Positions 1 through 11,404 of a stretch of 64,000 bases of DNA are shown piece after piece. Each line of letters begins with the position of its first letter. The stretch's first letter is position 1. The position numbers and the translations under genes were made by a program. Under the pieces are notes generated by a model. The model made no database searches and was not told where the DNA came from. It saw nothing but the letters and a program-made list of their open reading frames with translations. Source of the DNA: Protopterus annectens (taxonomy: Eukaryota > Chordata > Ceratodontiformes > Protopteridae); the NCBI RefSeq assembly GCF_019279795.1, contig NC_056725.1:1750520416-1750584415 (forward strand), in the 5' to 3' direction.

Positions 1-43
1 AAGCCAGTGTGCAACCTATAATGGGATCAAAAATGAACCAAGC

Positions 44-318
44 AGAAACTTTGCAGTGTGGAGGGTATGAAGTTCACTCCATGAAATATGTTGTTATATA
101 CCTAGTTCACTAATAAACCAACCAGAAACGATTTTCATTATACTCAACTAGGATCACTTGTTTGTGTGTTTCAATAAAGCACATTCTATTCTTAACTCAA
201 CTGATCACTGTTATTTAATTTTGTAGTACATAATTTAAAATTCAGGTTTTATTAGTGAACTAGGTGCATAGCATATTTCAAGGAATAAACCTCACACCCT
301 TCACCCTGCAAAGTTTCT
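44..318. mobile_element. Foldback / MITE-like element with ~80-bp inverted arms
   Basis: The left arm (about 44-125, beginning AGAAACTTTGCAG) is repeated in reverse complement at about 240-318 (ending CTGCAAAGTTTCT). Both arms share the block CCTAGTTCACTAATAAA. The central ~115 bases are AT-rich with no ORF. This is the structure of a non-autonomous foldback or MITE-like DNA transposon. I could not define a target-site duplication, so the superfamily stays open. Confidence 0.6.
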
Positions 319-325
319 CCTTAGT

Positions 326-595
326 TTATACAAAAGTTAAGTCACTGTTCATATATTTTCCCAAATCCTGAACACCTGGTTCATGTCTTAGGGGCATATT
401 GTCAGTGTGGTAGTTCCATGGGATAGATGACTTCCCAAAAGATACAGTTATGCATTTTTTGGTATGTAGTTTCACACCAAGATTTTGACACCGGTTATTT
501 ATTTGAGACAAACCTCCCTGCAGGATGGCCAAGTCATATGAGGATTCAGTGACTGCATCTAGCTTGCAGTCATCTGCAAACGTAGAGGTCATCAT
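326..595 (-). pseudogene. CR1-type LINE reverse transcriptase fragment
   Basis: An 89-codon minus-strand open stretch carries the RT catalytic motif FADDCKL, followed by the CR1-typical pattern of a partner helix, the 'LHTKKC' equivalent of 'LNAKKC', and a trailing 'VQDLGKYMNSDLTF' block. It matches the palm region of the intact copy at 59899-61260. Only about 90 of some 900 ORF2 codons survive and both ends are missing. It abuts the foldback element at 44-318. It is a dead fragment. Confidence 0.8.
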
Positions 596-608
596 CCACT
601 TTTATCAT

Positions 609-611
609 TAC

Positions 612-645
<34 letters not shown>
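609..645. repeat. (TTA)n microsatellite
   Basis: About twelve uninterrupted TAT/TTA triplets lie directly next to the CR1 fragment. Confidence 0.9.
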
Positions 646-648
<3 letters not shown>

Positions 649-2078
649 TATTACTTGTAATCATCCACTATCCTCAATCATTATTTGCTATTAGAAGGGA
701 CTGCAGATGGTGTATTATTAGATGAGAGGATTTTAAATGTTGTTTTTCATGAGAGAGCGCTCTGGGTATAACAGCATTATTTTGCCAGGGGGGACTGAGC
801 ATAACTTGTGAGTTACAAAGCCATGTTTCAGTATCTGTTACAGCTTCCTGAGTATTTTTTTGGAGATGTGCCAAGTTAACTGATACATGTATCAGTGTGG
901 AGTCCTCAGCACATTGTATTAAAGAAGCCTGTTTTGTGGATCAGTGGAGGGTGCTGGAGTGTAAAAGAGGAGGAGACCTTACACTGGTACACTGGTGGTC
1001 ACTGTGAGGTATGGAGAGAGGGTACAGTGTCATTTTACTGACAAATACATGTTGGACAAGTAGCTTTTGAACCATCGAAGGGTGCTCTGCAATAGACCTA
1101 ATGTGGACATTTAAAGTAGAAGTTTTCTGTGACAAATTGTATTGAAGGGTATAGACAGATATAAAAATAAAAGAAGACTAGTTTGAAATTATCTCTTTCT
1201 TTATTAACAGTATCTATAAGGATTAGAAGTGCAGTGTTAGTACTTTGGGGGATGGAAGCCTTTTTTTTTCAGGTATTTCAGAGACTGTGGATTTAGCATG
1301 ATGGTTAAGGTGTTCACCTCATAAACACAGAGTACACAGTTTATTCTGACTTCAGGACAATTAGCCTACTATTCTCTGATAAACCTAAGATCAATGTAGG
1401 TATAAGGTTAGTGATGTCTGTTGAATTTACTACTTTGTGTAGCTAGATAATGTGTGATTGTTTCCAAAGAAAGGGCGCATGGGATTTCAAGACTGACCCA
1501 TTTATAAGGATTGAGAGAAGATGGGCAATACTAATGGCTACTATTCTAAGGTACTCACTTAGAAGGTCATCAGCTAAATATGAGCATGGTTTTAGGTTGG
1601 AGTTGTTTTATATAGATTAAGGGAAATGGTTTGATGGTGAAAGTGGACATAGTGACATATGGCTGCTGGGCATGGTTGGGACTAGTTGTGGGAATCCTTG
1701 GTTAAGAACACTACTACCTATGAAATAAGCGATTAATTATATTGTAGGTTTGAGTGACAAGTTTTTTGGGGAGGGACTAGGGTTGAGTTTTTGACCAGGG
1801 TGCAATATTCCTTTAATAGATGACTGGAATCTTTTTAGGGTTGTATTAGCTATTGTTCAGTGTGTTGTTGTAGTATAGTTTTTTGGCTTCATTTATTTGC
1901 TTTTTATTACAGAAGTGGAGCATTCTGATGTTTGAGACATTGTGATGTATTGTATTTGTACCATTCTTTCTACACTATTTCATTATCCTGCTTTAGCCTT
2001 CTACTCTTTTTGGACAGCCAAATTGCATTATGTACCAAGTAAAGAAGTAGGGAAGAAACTAAGGGGGGTGATGGGGTA
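646..2078. other. Unannotated AT-rich stretch
   Basis: I see no supportable gene, RNA or repeat in this 1.4 kb. The open frames (for example 674-874 and 941-1135, both minus) are short, have no recognisable motif and show no sign of constraint. Confidence 0.5.
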
Positions 2079-3420
2079 ATGGAGGATGGTTCGATTATAG
2101 TTGCTGGTAATAGGTATACTTATAGAAATTTTAGTATTTTTAATTTTAGCAGTGTAGAAATATCCCCCACATACTTTGAACTGTTTAGTGAAGGGTTTAA
2201 ATTTATTCCCAGTTATAATAGTCAGATTACTAATGTGTTAATAGACCTTAAGCTCTTAAGGCAGAACATTTTTGAACTCCTGTTCCAAATTAATGGTGGG
2301 ATGGATAAAATATACAGTTTAAGGAAAAAAAGTACTATGAACCCGCCCTTACATGCCCAGTTAAAGAATTTTAAGGCACAGCTCGACAGGGAAATAAGGG
2401 TGGGTCTAAGTAACAGATGGGTAGAATTTAATCTTTCTAGAGATGAAAAATTATTAAATGATGAACTCAGACAAAATGAATATTTTAGAATTATGAAGCT
2501 GGACAAAGGGGGGGTAGTGATTATGGATAGTATATTATACTCAGGCAAAATGTTAGAATTATTAAATTACACTACCAAATATTTGAAGGTGTGGCGGAAT
2601 GAGATAAACTTAGCATAGAGAAACAGATTTTATTTTGAGGAAGAGGGTGGAGGAGGATTTGAAAAATCAGGACCTTTATAAATATTTGTGGACAGAAAAA
2701 CCCAGGAAACCATCAATAGTTGGGATCCCAAAGGTCCACAAAAATCAGAATGCCCCCCCCCCCCTTGAGGCCTATTGTGGCTGCCAATGGCTCTAAAACA
2801 TACCCCTAGGCAAAGTTTTAGGGTGCCAGATTGAAAAAAGTTTGGGCCCAACAAAGGGGTATACTAAAAGACTCATGGAATTTCCTATGTATTATTGACA
2901 ATGGGCTGTACAAAGAAGACCCCGTGTTTTTATGACTTTGGACAATCAGGATTTATTCACTGTAATACCCCACAAGTTAGAACTTGAATGGTTTGAGGGG
3001 GCCCTTTGTAGGTGGGCAGACTTTGGCAGTAATGACCTCCAAGTTTGTATGGACCTCATGGAGTTGGTTCTGGACAATAACTTTCTCTTCTTTGAAAGAT
3101 AATTTTTTAAGCAGACTAGAGGAGTAGCTATGAGGGCATGGTGTGCCCCACTTATGCTAACATTGTTTTGTCAGTTTTGTAGGAGAAGTACCTGGTCCAT
3201 TCCAGCTATGCGAATATTGCAACTTTTATTGGCGTTACCTGGATGCAGTGTACCTTTTGGACAGGGCCTGAGACAGTGTTGACAGAATGTATAGCTTACA
3301 TTAACAGCACCACAGACATTTGAGGTTTACCCATTGTATTAGATGGGATAAAATACAATATTTATATGTTACTATCTACAAAGTAGTGGAAGAGGGGAAG
3401 TTTAAATCTACCATACATAG
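2079..3420 (+). pseudogene. Penelope-like element (PLE) reverse transcriptase, decayed
   Basis: The first 179 codons (2079-2618) resemble the N-terminal part of a Penelope RT: an 'LFSEGFKFIPSYN' block and then 'MKLDKGGVVIMD', the family's 'ADKGGAVVV' motif. Beyond the stop, broken frames continue the family order: 'RPIVAANGS' near 2770, 'TLDNQDLFTVIPHKLE' near 2936-2985 (motif A region), 'FFKQTRGVAM' near 3104-3133 (motif B), and 'RYLDAVYLL' near 3230-3260, where the usual catalytic DD appears as DA. There are many stops and frameshifts. No GIY-YIG endonuclease is visible downstream. Penelope RTs normally act with such an endonuclease at telomeres or internal breaks. This is a dead copy; the family call is firm, the exact boundaries are not. 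Confidence 0.8.
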
Positions 3421-3489
3421 TAAGGACACTTTCTCTAATGCCTATTTATATTCAATAGCCAACACACTTTTAGTCAAAAAAGAAGTATT

Positions 3490-3783
3490 CTGAAAGCTGT
3501 AGAAAATCTTCATGTGGCAAGTGATCACATGCTTCCTGTTTCACCTGTTTGTCATTAATTTGTTAGACTCATTGTTACATCATGCTGTGACATTACCACT
3601 ATAGGATCTTCTACACTAAATCCTTCACTTCTCAGGTAATCCATAACTTTAGTTTCTCTTTCTTAAACTTCCCCATTACTAATCCTATTTTCTACTTTCC
3701 CATTTTGTTTTCTTATTTTTTTGTATTGTGAAATTTTGCATAGCTATATGCCTTTGCCTGTATTTTTCTGCAACTATCTTTAT
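3490..3783. repeat. Dispersed repeat, also at 48060-48350
   Basis: This stretch aligns closely by eye with 48060-48350, for example in the shared blocks CATCATGCTGTGACATTACC and TCTACACTAAATCC. At 48 kb the same DNA, read on the minus strand, encodes one repeated unit of an unidentified protein. The stretch ends exactly where a CR1 3' end begins. Confidence 0.7.
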
Positions 3784-4665
3784 AGGATCATAGGAGTTTA
3801 ACTAGGCTCTTGGTCCTGAGGCCCTTATAAGCCTAGCCAAGAGTTTAACCCATGTGTAGACAAGTCAGTACCCAAAGCCCCTGTCCAGCAGGGACACAGG
3901 TGTAATCCCAGGGGTGTATTTTCTGTTTCCCATACAGTTTTCCAAATTGCGCTTAAAAAGGGATAATGAGGTACTCTGCTTGATGTAGAGAAGGAGTGTG
4001 TTCCACAGATGGGGGAGTCTCTGGGACATGAATCTGTCCTGCCAACAAGTCCTATTGATATCACAGACTAGTTTGAGGTCACTTGTATGGGTTGCTCGTG
4101 TTGAGCTTGACTTGTGGATAGGCAGCAGTCCCATCAAGGCAGGGTCTTAGATTGCTTTATATGCCAGACAGAGGTCGCCCCTGAGGAGCCTGTATTAAAC
4201 TGAGTAGAGGGACAGGGCTTTTAGCCTATTTGTGTAGGGCAGATGTTTGAGGCCCTGGATTCTCCTGGTGAGCAACATCTGTGGTATTTCCAGCTGCTGC
4301 ATGTGCTTTGCGAGGTGCATGCAGAAGGGGGCATTGTGCTCAATAATTGGCCTTATAAGGGAAGAACACAGGGATGTTATGACCTCTTTGTCCCTGGATG
4401 AGATACACTTACTTATGAGGTGGGCCATGTAGAAAGCTTTCCGTACAACAAAAGCAACATGATGGTCAAAAGTCAGGTAGCTATCAACCTGGGTGCCCAA
4501 ATCCATTACTACTGATTGTGCAATTAAAGCATTGTTATTAATGTGATAATATGTGGGGACATCACTCTCCCCAAAGGGGATGATCAGCTTTTTTTTGGCA
4601 TTCAGCATGAGGCCATGTTTCTGGCACCTGTCATTTGTTTGGATGAGACCCTCTTTTAACTCGGA
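3784..4665 (-). pseudogene. CR1 LINE, 5'-truncated (RT C-terminus plus 3' UTR)
   Basis: Minus-strand frames at 4195-4608 and 3825-4137 encode the CR1 RT after the catalytic motif: 'LNAKKKLIIPFG', 'DLGTQVDSYLTFDHH', 'YSSLIRPIIEHNAPF', 'PQMLLTRRIQGLKHLPY', and then the terminal 'WRDRF..QRLPHLWN' and 'R(K)YTPGITPVSLLDRG' blocks in a shifted frame. The 3' end at about 3784 shows the CR1 signature 'CTAGGCT...CCTTATAAGCCTAGCC' (minus-strand reading). The element is 5'-truncated near 4665, as expected for target-primed reverse transcription. It has one frameshift and no intact ORF. Confidence 0.85.
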
Positions 4666-4896
4666 ATTATGGACAAAGGAAAAATAATTAGGGAAAATAT
4701 TGCATATTAGGTACTGTTATTGGGTGCTATTAACTCAAAATAATTTCCAAATTCAGGAGGGTGAAACAAAAGTTTGAGAACAAATTAGATGTGCTGCCCC
4801 GAATTTGGGAGATCTGAGAGGTGTGTGTCTGCATGTATATTGAATCTTTATGATTTATGAGTGAAAATCAATTACTTTTTGGTTACAACAGATTAA

Positions 4897-4979
<83 letters not shown>

Positions 4980-5290
4980 ATTTAGTAGTAAGGCTTCAAA
5001 AACAGGATGGTGGAGGCTTACTAATGGTATTCAGTATTTTCACAGAAACCCAGCTGTGAATCCCCCCTGCTGGCACTCTTATTGTGTTGTAAATAGTAGT
5101 TATGGTAGATAGAAGCTAAAATGGTGTGCTAATAGCTTGTGTTTGTAATGCACAGGGACCAGTTTGCACACATTTAAAGATCACCACTTGTGAATGTTCT
5201 TCTTTGTCATTTAATGCAATTACTTACTAAAACTGAGGTCTATGTTGAGACAAATTTGGGTATGAATATGTTTTGTGAGTGAATGACTGA
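4666..5290. repeat. Dispersed repeat, also at 46430-46935
   Basis: Two blocks match 46430-46935 in the same order: 'AACTCAAAATAATTTCCA' through 'AATTTGGGAGA', and 'CACAGGGAC...TTTGCACACATTTAAA' through 'TTTTGTGA'. In both copies a dinucleotide tract sits between the blocks ((CA)n here, (GT)n there). No coding sense was found. Confidence 0.7.
4910..4975. repeat. (CA)n microsatellite
   Basis: About 33 uninterrupted CA units lie inside the dispersed repeat. Confidence 0.95.
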
Positions 5291-5829
5291 CATAAACTGG
5301 GTGAACAATTTTTAGTATATAAGCCTTTGCATAATTTCTAAATACTGATGTATGCAAAGTTGCTTCAGGCTTCAGTCTTATGGAGAATGTGAATGATTTG
5401 GGCATAACTATGAAGTGCCCATATTTTTGCAGCATGTCCATATATCTGACTCGTATTTTTGGTTTGGTCTTCATAAAATTTGTGGTTTTCTGGCAAAACA
5501 CTGAGGGCTGAAGTCATTAATTAATTACATATATCTGAGTTCCTTGACTTCATATCCTTTATAAAATGCATGCTAAAATAATGAAGGGACAAGGGCACAA
5601 AACAATAGGTATATAATTTAAATATTGCTCTGACAATTTTAGAAAGTTGCGACACTATCATATATTTGCAGTATCTACCTAACATGGCTATTCTACAAGT
5701 AGGAAAGGAAGCTTGTAGGCAACACTCATCACTGTAATGTTACAATTAGTGCTACATTAAATTCCATGTCATATGATACAAATTTCCTACAAAGATATTC
5801 AGCATTAGGTTTGAAACCACCGCATGTAA
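5291..5829. other. Unannotated stretch
   Basis: Nothing supportable is seen. The 93-codon minus frame at 5220-5501 has no recognisable motif. Confidence 0.4.
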
Positions 5830-6862
5830 AGACGTCAGGGATCAGTCTTGGGACCACTGCTGTTTGAGATATACTTCTCCGAGGTACAAACCAAAACCAG
5901 AGGTCTATGGCTGACCAGTTTTGCAGATGACTGCAAGCTGAGCACTGCCATCAACTCCCCTAGTGATGTAGGCATACTACAAGAGGGTCTCACCAAGACA
6001 GATGACTGGTGCCAGAAACACAGCCTCAAACTTAACGCCAAAAATGCATCATCCTCCCTTGTGGGGAGAGTGACATCTCCACAAATTATCACAGTAATAA
6101 CAAACTTCCTAAGCACTGAAGCAGTTGTGAAGGACCTGGGCACCCAAATTGACAGCAATCTAACTTTTGAGCACAATGTTGCCTCCATTGTACAGAGAGC
6201 TTTCTACGTGGCTGACCTCATTAGTAAGGGTATTTCTTTCAGGAATAAGGAATTCATAACTTCCCTGTATTCCTCCCTTATCAGGCCCATCACTGAGTAC
6301 AATGCCCTGTGGGGAATGTAACTCATGAAGTACCTGCAGCAGCTGGAGAGACCACAGAGGTTCCTGACCATAAGAATACAGGGCTTCAAAAATGTATCCT
6401 ACAGGGATAAGCTAAAAGCCCTGTCCCTCTTCTCCATCTCATACAGACTCCTCAGAGGTGATCTATGTCTAGCATACAGAGCAATCTCAGACTTCACCTT
6501 GATGAAATTGCTGCATATCCGCAGCCAAATTCCACTCATGTGACCGGCATGCAAAACTTCAGCATGGTCTGCAACATCAATAAGACTTGTTGGCATGACA
6601 GATTTGTCTTCCAGAGACTCCCTCATCTGCGGAATAGACTCCCTTTCCATGTCAAGCAGAGTACTTCAGTATCCCACTTTAAGACGAACATGGATGACTG
6701 GAATGGGAAATAGAAAAAACACCCCTGGGATTCCACGTGTGTCCCTGCTACACAGGGCCATCAGGTGCAGACTTGTGGGCACATGTGCTAATTTATTGGC
6801 TAGGCTTATAAAGGCCTCAGTGCGAGTAGACTAGTAACTTGCTATGATCCTATCATTCCACT
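5830..6862 (+). pseudogene. CR1 LINE, 5'-truncated (RT palm to 3' end)
   Basis: The copy starts inside the RT at the 'GSVLGPLLF' equivalent ('SGISLGPLLFEIYFSEVQ', frame 5848-6321) and keeps the catalytic 'FADDCKLSTAI'. It then reads 'WCQKHSLKLNAKNA', 'VKDLGTQIDSNLTF' and 'SLIRPITEYNA'. An in-frame stop at about 6319 is followed by '(Y)LQQLERPQRFLTIRIQGFK' and the terminal blocks in shifted frames to about 6725. The 3' UTR has 'TAGGCTTATAAAGGCC' near 6797-6815. It is a classic 5'-truncated CR1 with stops and frameshifts. Confidence 0.85.
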
Positions 6863-6904
6863 GTAACGGATTTTGATTATATTACTTTAAGTGCTAGCCA
6901 CAGA

Positions 6905-8422
6905 GCTGAGAATTTTTATTTTTTATTTATTTATTTTACATTTGTTGACCGGGATAGTCCAACTGGATACATGTTAATTTTCAGAGGAGGCCTGGGAAGA
7001 AAATCTCCAACGGATGTAACATACACATTCAACACAATTTACAGATAAAACAAGAGTCATAATAACATGGTACAAATAAAACACACTTTGCAGTCACAGT
7101 TAAATTTATACAGTCTAACAAACTTCTGATCTGGCTTAACAAATAACAAGTTATTAGAGTTCCATTTACAAACACAGTATAAGTACCCTAATATGAATAA
7201 AGATTTAGTCTGGCTTGGAGCAGGGACATATCCAGTGAGACTTGAAATACTCCTTGAGAGTTTTTTTGAAATGAGATAGGGTGGTATCTAGGGTAAAGTT
7301 AGTAGGAAGTGAGTTCCAAATTTTGCCAACAGAGTTGGCGAACAGGGAGTCACCGCCTGTATTATTGGATTTGATGGTTTGCACTACCAGTTTATTAGAT
7401 GAGTGGAGTGATCTGGAGTTGGAGTGAAGATGGATGATGTTTTTCAGTGCAGGTGTATTTTATGGTTGGTTGAGTGCTTTGTGAGCCACAATAAGTTGAT
7501 TATACTGAATCTGCCTGGGTAGCTCTAGCCGTCCGATATATTTTAGATTTTTATAATGATGTGTTCTGTAAGGGAGACCAGTGACAAATCTAGCAATGTT
7601 GTTATAGCAGCTTGAGAGTTTCTTAAGATCTGTTTTATTTAGGTTGGCAAGTAAAGGGGAAGCATAGAAGAGGATAGATAGTAAATGGGAGTGGGCAATG
7701 GCAGTCCTAGCAGGTGGGAAAAGGAATGGCTTTATCCTATATAGTGAACCCATTTTTCTGTTAATGATTTTGATAGTTTTGTTAATGTGCACATCTAACT
7801 TAAGATTATCTACAATAACTCCTAGGAGTTTTGTATGGGCGTCTGGTGAGATTATGGTACCATTATTGGACTTTATGGAGAGCGTTAGCACCGTGGATCT
7901 TTGGGTGGGGGAGAAAAGTAGGAGCTTTGTTTTGTTAGGATTTAGAATCAGACAGAGAGAGGCAAGCCAGTTCTATACTAGGTTAAAAGTACTTTGAGTT
8001 ATTGTTAGCAGCTTTGTTTGTGAGGTGCCAGTACAGATCAATGTTGAGTCGTCTGCATACAGTTTGGAGGTCATTAATAAAAATAGAAAACAAAAGTGGA
8101 CCCAGAATAGACCCCTGGGGGACACCTAGGGTGTTAGGTAGGAGGTTTGAGAGGTTGTTCTGCCATAAGATGGATTGTTGTGTATTGTAAAGGTAGGATC
8201 GAACCATTGGAGATGGTGATTGCATAGAGACATTGTTGCCAGGGTGTTGATGAGAAGATGGTGGTTAACCATATCCAAAGCCTTGGACAGGTCCAAGAAA
8301 AGGGCTGAGGATAGCTTGTTGTTATTCCTGTTATAGTTTATAGCATTTGAGAAGGTGAGGAGAGCTGTGGTAGTACTATGATTTGGCCTGAAGCCATGCT
8401 GAGAGTTAGCCAGAAGGTTGTT
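6905..8422 (-). pseudogene. L2-like LINE, 3' half (RT and 3' UTR)
   Basis: On the minus strand, broken frames near 8390-8240 read as an RT motif A region ('LFLDLSKAFDMVNHHLL'), and the ORF at 7983-8225 contains 'LGVPQGSILGPLLFSIFINDL' (motif B). The frame at 7460-7891 gives the RT thumb/C-terminus ('LLGVIVDNLKLDVHINKT', 'PFLFPPARTAIAHSHLLSILFY', 'LPRQIQYNQLIVAHKAL'). The 3' end has an A/T-rich tail of repeated TTTA units at 6912-6940. This differs from the CR1 family here in sequence and tail, and best fits an L2/CR1-group LINE. The 5' half continues at 14035 after an insertion. Confidence 0.75.
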
Positions 8423-9163
8423 TTAGGTTAGAAAGTCCAAAGAATTGAAGCCAAGAAAATAAACACACCACGACTACCAGAGACTCTGAATTCGGACAAC
8501 CTGTGTCACTGCACAACACGAGAAGAGCCAACTGAATCGAGCATAAAGTTTATGACACAAAACAAACCACCGTAGTGTTAAGCGCTTTCACACAGTAAAT
8601 ACCGAGCTTCCTCAGAACACAGTAAACTGCCATGACATTGTTTAAATACTTTCAGAAAATCACCTGACTCAGGTGTACAGCCAATACAACCTTTACATTT
8701 CTTTTTAAATTTGTGCAAAACATCAAAACCTTATTAGTATATGAAAAAACCTGTTCAATATGGTCTAAGGTATCACAAAATACCATAACTTCATTCCAAA
8801 AATGATCCTATGCAACAACAAACCCCAATTAATTGTTAAAAATAACTTGTCCAATTCAGTTGTCAAGGCACCATGTTAAAATGTTAAATATGACATGTAA
8901 AATATAATACTATTAAAATTCAACACTCCAAAATAATACTTGTAGTAAAATGAATTATAAAATTTTAAAAATAAAACAGTGTCTCCCTTTGATCCACAAC
9001 CCTCCGCAAAAATGTATGAGTTTGTGGAATTGGTTATAACCGGGCCGCCCTATGTTTTAACACGCTGCTGATACTAATGTTATTGTTCAGACCTTCAAGA
9101 TAAGAGTATAAAGAGTTGCTTTGGCAACTGAGGCTTGATGCAGGTAGGGCCCCGGGTCTGAAC
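8345..9163. repeat. 819-bp direct repeat, copy 1
   Basis: This block is repeated at 12572-13390 with no length difference (constant offset 4227) and only about two substitutions noticed by eye (for example GAAGCC versus GAATCC and GCAACA versus GCTACA). It spans the junction between the L2-like LINE (to 8436) and the left arm plus spacer of the palindromic hammerhead-bearing element (8437-9163). After 9163 the second arm is missing and an unrelated RTE fragment follows. Confidence 0.85.
8580..8615 (-). ncRNA. Hammerhead-ribozyme-like core
   Basis: The minus strand reads CTGAGGA, a stem II hairpin with one mismatch in seven pairs, then GAAA-GCGCTT. This is copy 1 of the motif whose best version is at 13860-13895. 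Confidence 0.45.
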
Positions 9164-9535
9164 AGGGAAATATGGAAGAAATAAAAGACAGACAAGACTA
9201 GGAGGGAATACTGCTAGGCTAGCAAGAAGGTTAAAAAAGGATTTGCAATAGCAAAGAACAAGGCATCAGAGGCACTCTACCAACTTCTGTAAGGTCACTC
9301 AGTCGATGGCACAAAGAAAGTATATTGGGTTGCAAGGCAAAGACAGAAAGATACAGATAACAGTCAGATACCCTTCACAAGGGATGCCAACAACAATCTG
9401 CTCACCAGTCCACTGGCCATCAAAGACAGATGAAAGGAGTACTTAGAGCAGCTTCTAATGAAGAAAAACCCACAGAAGCTGTACTTCCCCCAGATACAGC
9501 CTACAATGAGAGAACAGCAGGAAACAAGTCTGAAG
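9164..9535 (+). pseudogene. RTE-type LINE fragment (endonuclease-RT linker)
   Basis: Plus-strand broken frames read 'KAIAIAKNKASEALYQLL', 'VYWVARQRQKDTDNSQIPF', 'RDANNNLLTS' and 'KEYLEQLLMKKNP'. This is the order found in RTE elements just upstream of the RT ('...LYRLARQR...', '...DGNVLTS...', '...RWKEYFEELMNEEN'). The related minus-strand element at 17216-18970 contains the same segment ('MLSRWKEYFEGLMNEENE'). Several stops are present and neither end is complete. Confidence 0.6.
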
Positions 9536-9787
9536 GATTTATAAAACATGTTTTTTATCTTTTCAACTGTTGTATTACTGCTCTCCCAAGCCTTTCCATG
9601 GCACAAATCCAAGGGATGAGTGCCTTACACAAGTGTAAATGTGTAGTAATATCTGATTACCAATCCTTCAAGCATGTTCTGTTTACATGTGTTATATACA
9701 TATTTACAAACCCTTGTTAATCAGTCACCTTGCTTGGCTTATGAATTTGTTTTATAAAGCCTAATACATTTGTGTGTATACCTATAC

Positions 9788-9789
<2 letters not shown>

Positions 9790-9856
<67 letters not shown>
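9790..9856. repeat. (TA)n microsatellite
   Basis: More than 30 TA units. The Ile/Tyr-rich 'ORFs' on both strands are artefacts of this tract. Confidence 0.95.
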
Positions 9857-9863
<7 letters not shown>

Positions 9864-10019
9864 CATATATACTGTACCTATACATACTCATAGATACAGA
9901 CAAAGGCACACATACAGACACGTGCATGATAGACGAACACTCAAAAAAATCACACTGCAGTACAGTGAGCAGTACATTGAGCATGACCACTCAAAACTGA
10001 AATAATCAGCACAAAAAAT

Positions 10020-10700
<681 letters not shown>

Positions 10701-11175
10701 ATGGGTTCACTATATAATTTCGAAATACTAAAATCACGAATTTCAGTATTTTGAAATTATAATCCCGAAAATAAACAAAACGTGAAATTCAAACATGCAC
10801 CTACACTACACAAACACATAACATCCCCCCACAACCACACACACTAACTTAAACTATGTATATGCAGGGGGGCAAGCCCCCCTGCACCCCCCATATTCTA
10901 ACTCTGAGATCGCACAACCAGCCACACGTGCAAGTCACAGACACACACATTTTACACTCCCTCGCACACACACTAACACACTTACATGCCAAACAGCACA
11001 AACACAGCACCACTCACTCTCCAAAACAACAGAAGCGCTAATTCAAAGTCTCCGCACTTCGAGACTTTGAATTTCCCCGCTTCTGCTGCTTCAGGATTCC
11101 GGGTTTTCGGTATTATAATTTTGAAATACTGAAATTCGTGATTTTAGTTTTTCGAAATTATATAGTGAACCCATA
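10701..11175. mobile_element. MITE-like inverted-repeat element inside a TA tract
   Basis: The left end TGGGTTCACTATATAATTTC and the next ~50 bases (to about 10770) reappear inverted at about 11105-11174, ending GAAATTATATAGTGAACCCA. The 475-bp interior carries the GCAGGGGGGCAAGCCCCCCTGC block and ACACAC-rich DNA and has no ORF. A small hairpin at 11043-11073 pairs ATTCAAAGTCTC with GAGACTTTGAAT. (TA)n flanks both sides, consistent with insertion into TA (as in Tc1/mariner-type MITEs), though the tract hides the true target duplication. Confidence 0.65.
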
Positions 11176-11176
11176 T

Positions 11177-11177
<1 letters not shown>

Positions 11178-11247
<70 letters not shown>

Positions 11248-11284
11248 CACACACAGTATATATAATTCAAAACCGCGAACATTG

Positions 11285-11342
<58 letters not shown>
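11178..11342. repeat. (TA)n and (GT)n microsatellites
   Basis: A TA tract at about 11178-11240 and a GT tract at about 11286-11342. Confidence 0.95.
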
Positions 11343-11343
<1 letters not shown>

Positions 11344-11404
11344 CGTATGATAAAATGGTTGATATGATCCATTATAAAATATAGTCCTGCATTCTGTAAC
11401 TGTT

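Noticed and set aside
11091-11372. Frames rich in His/Thr or Cys/Val at 11091-11372, 45776-45967 and 46555-46797
   Set aside because: Products of (CA)n/(GT)n microsatellites.
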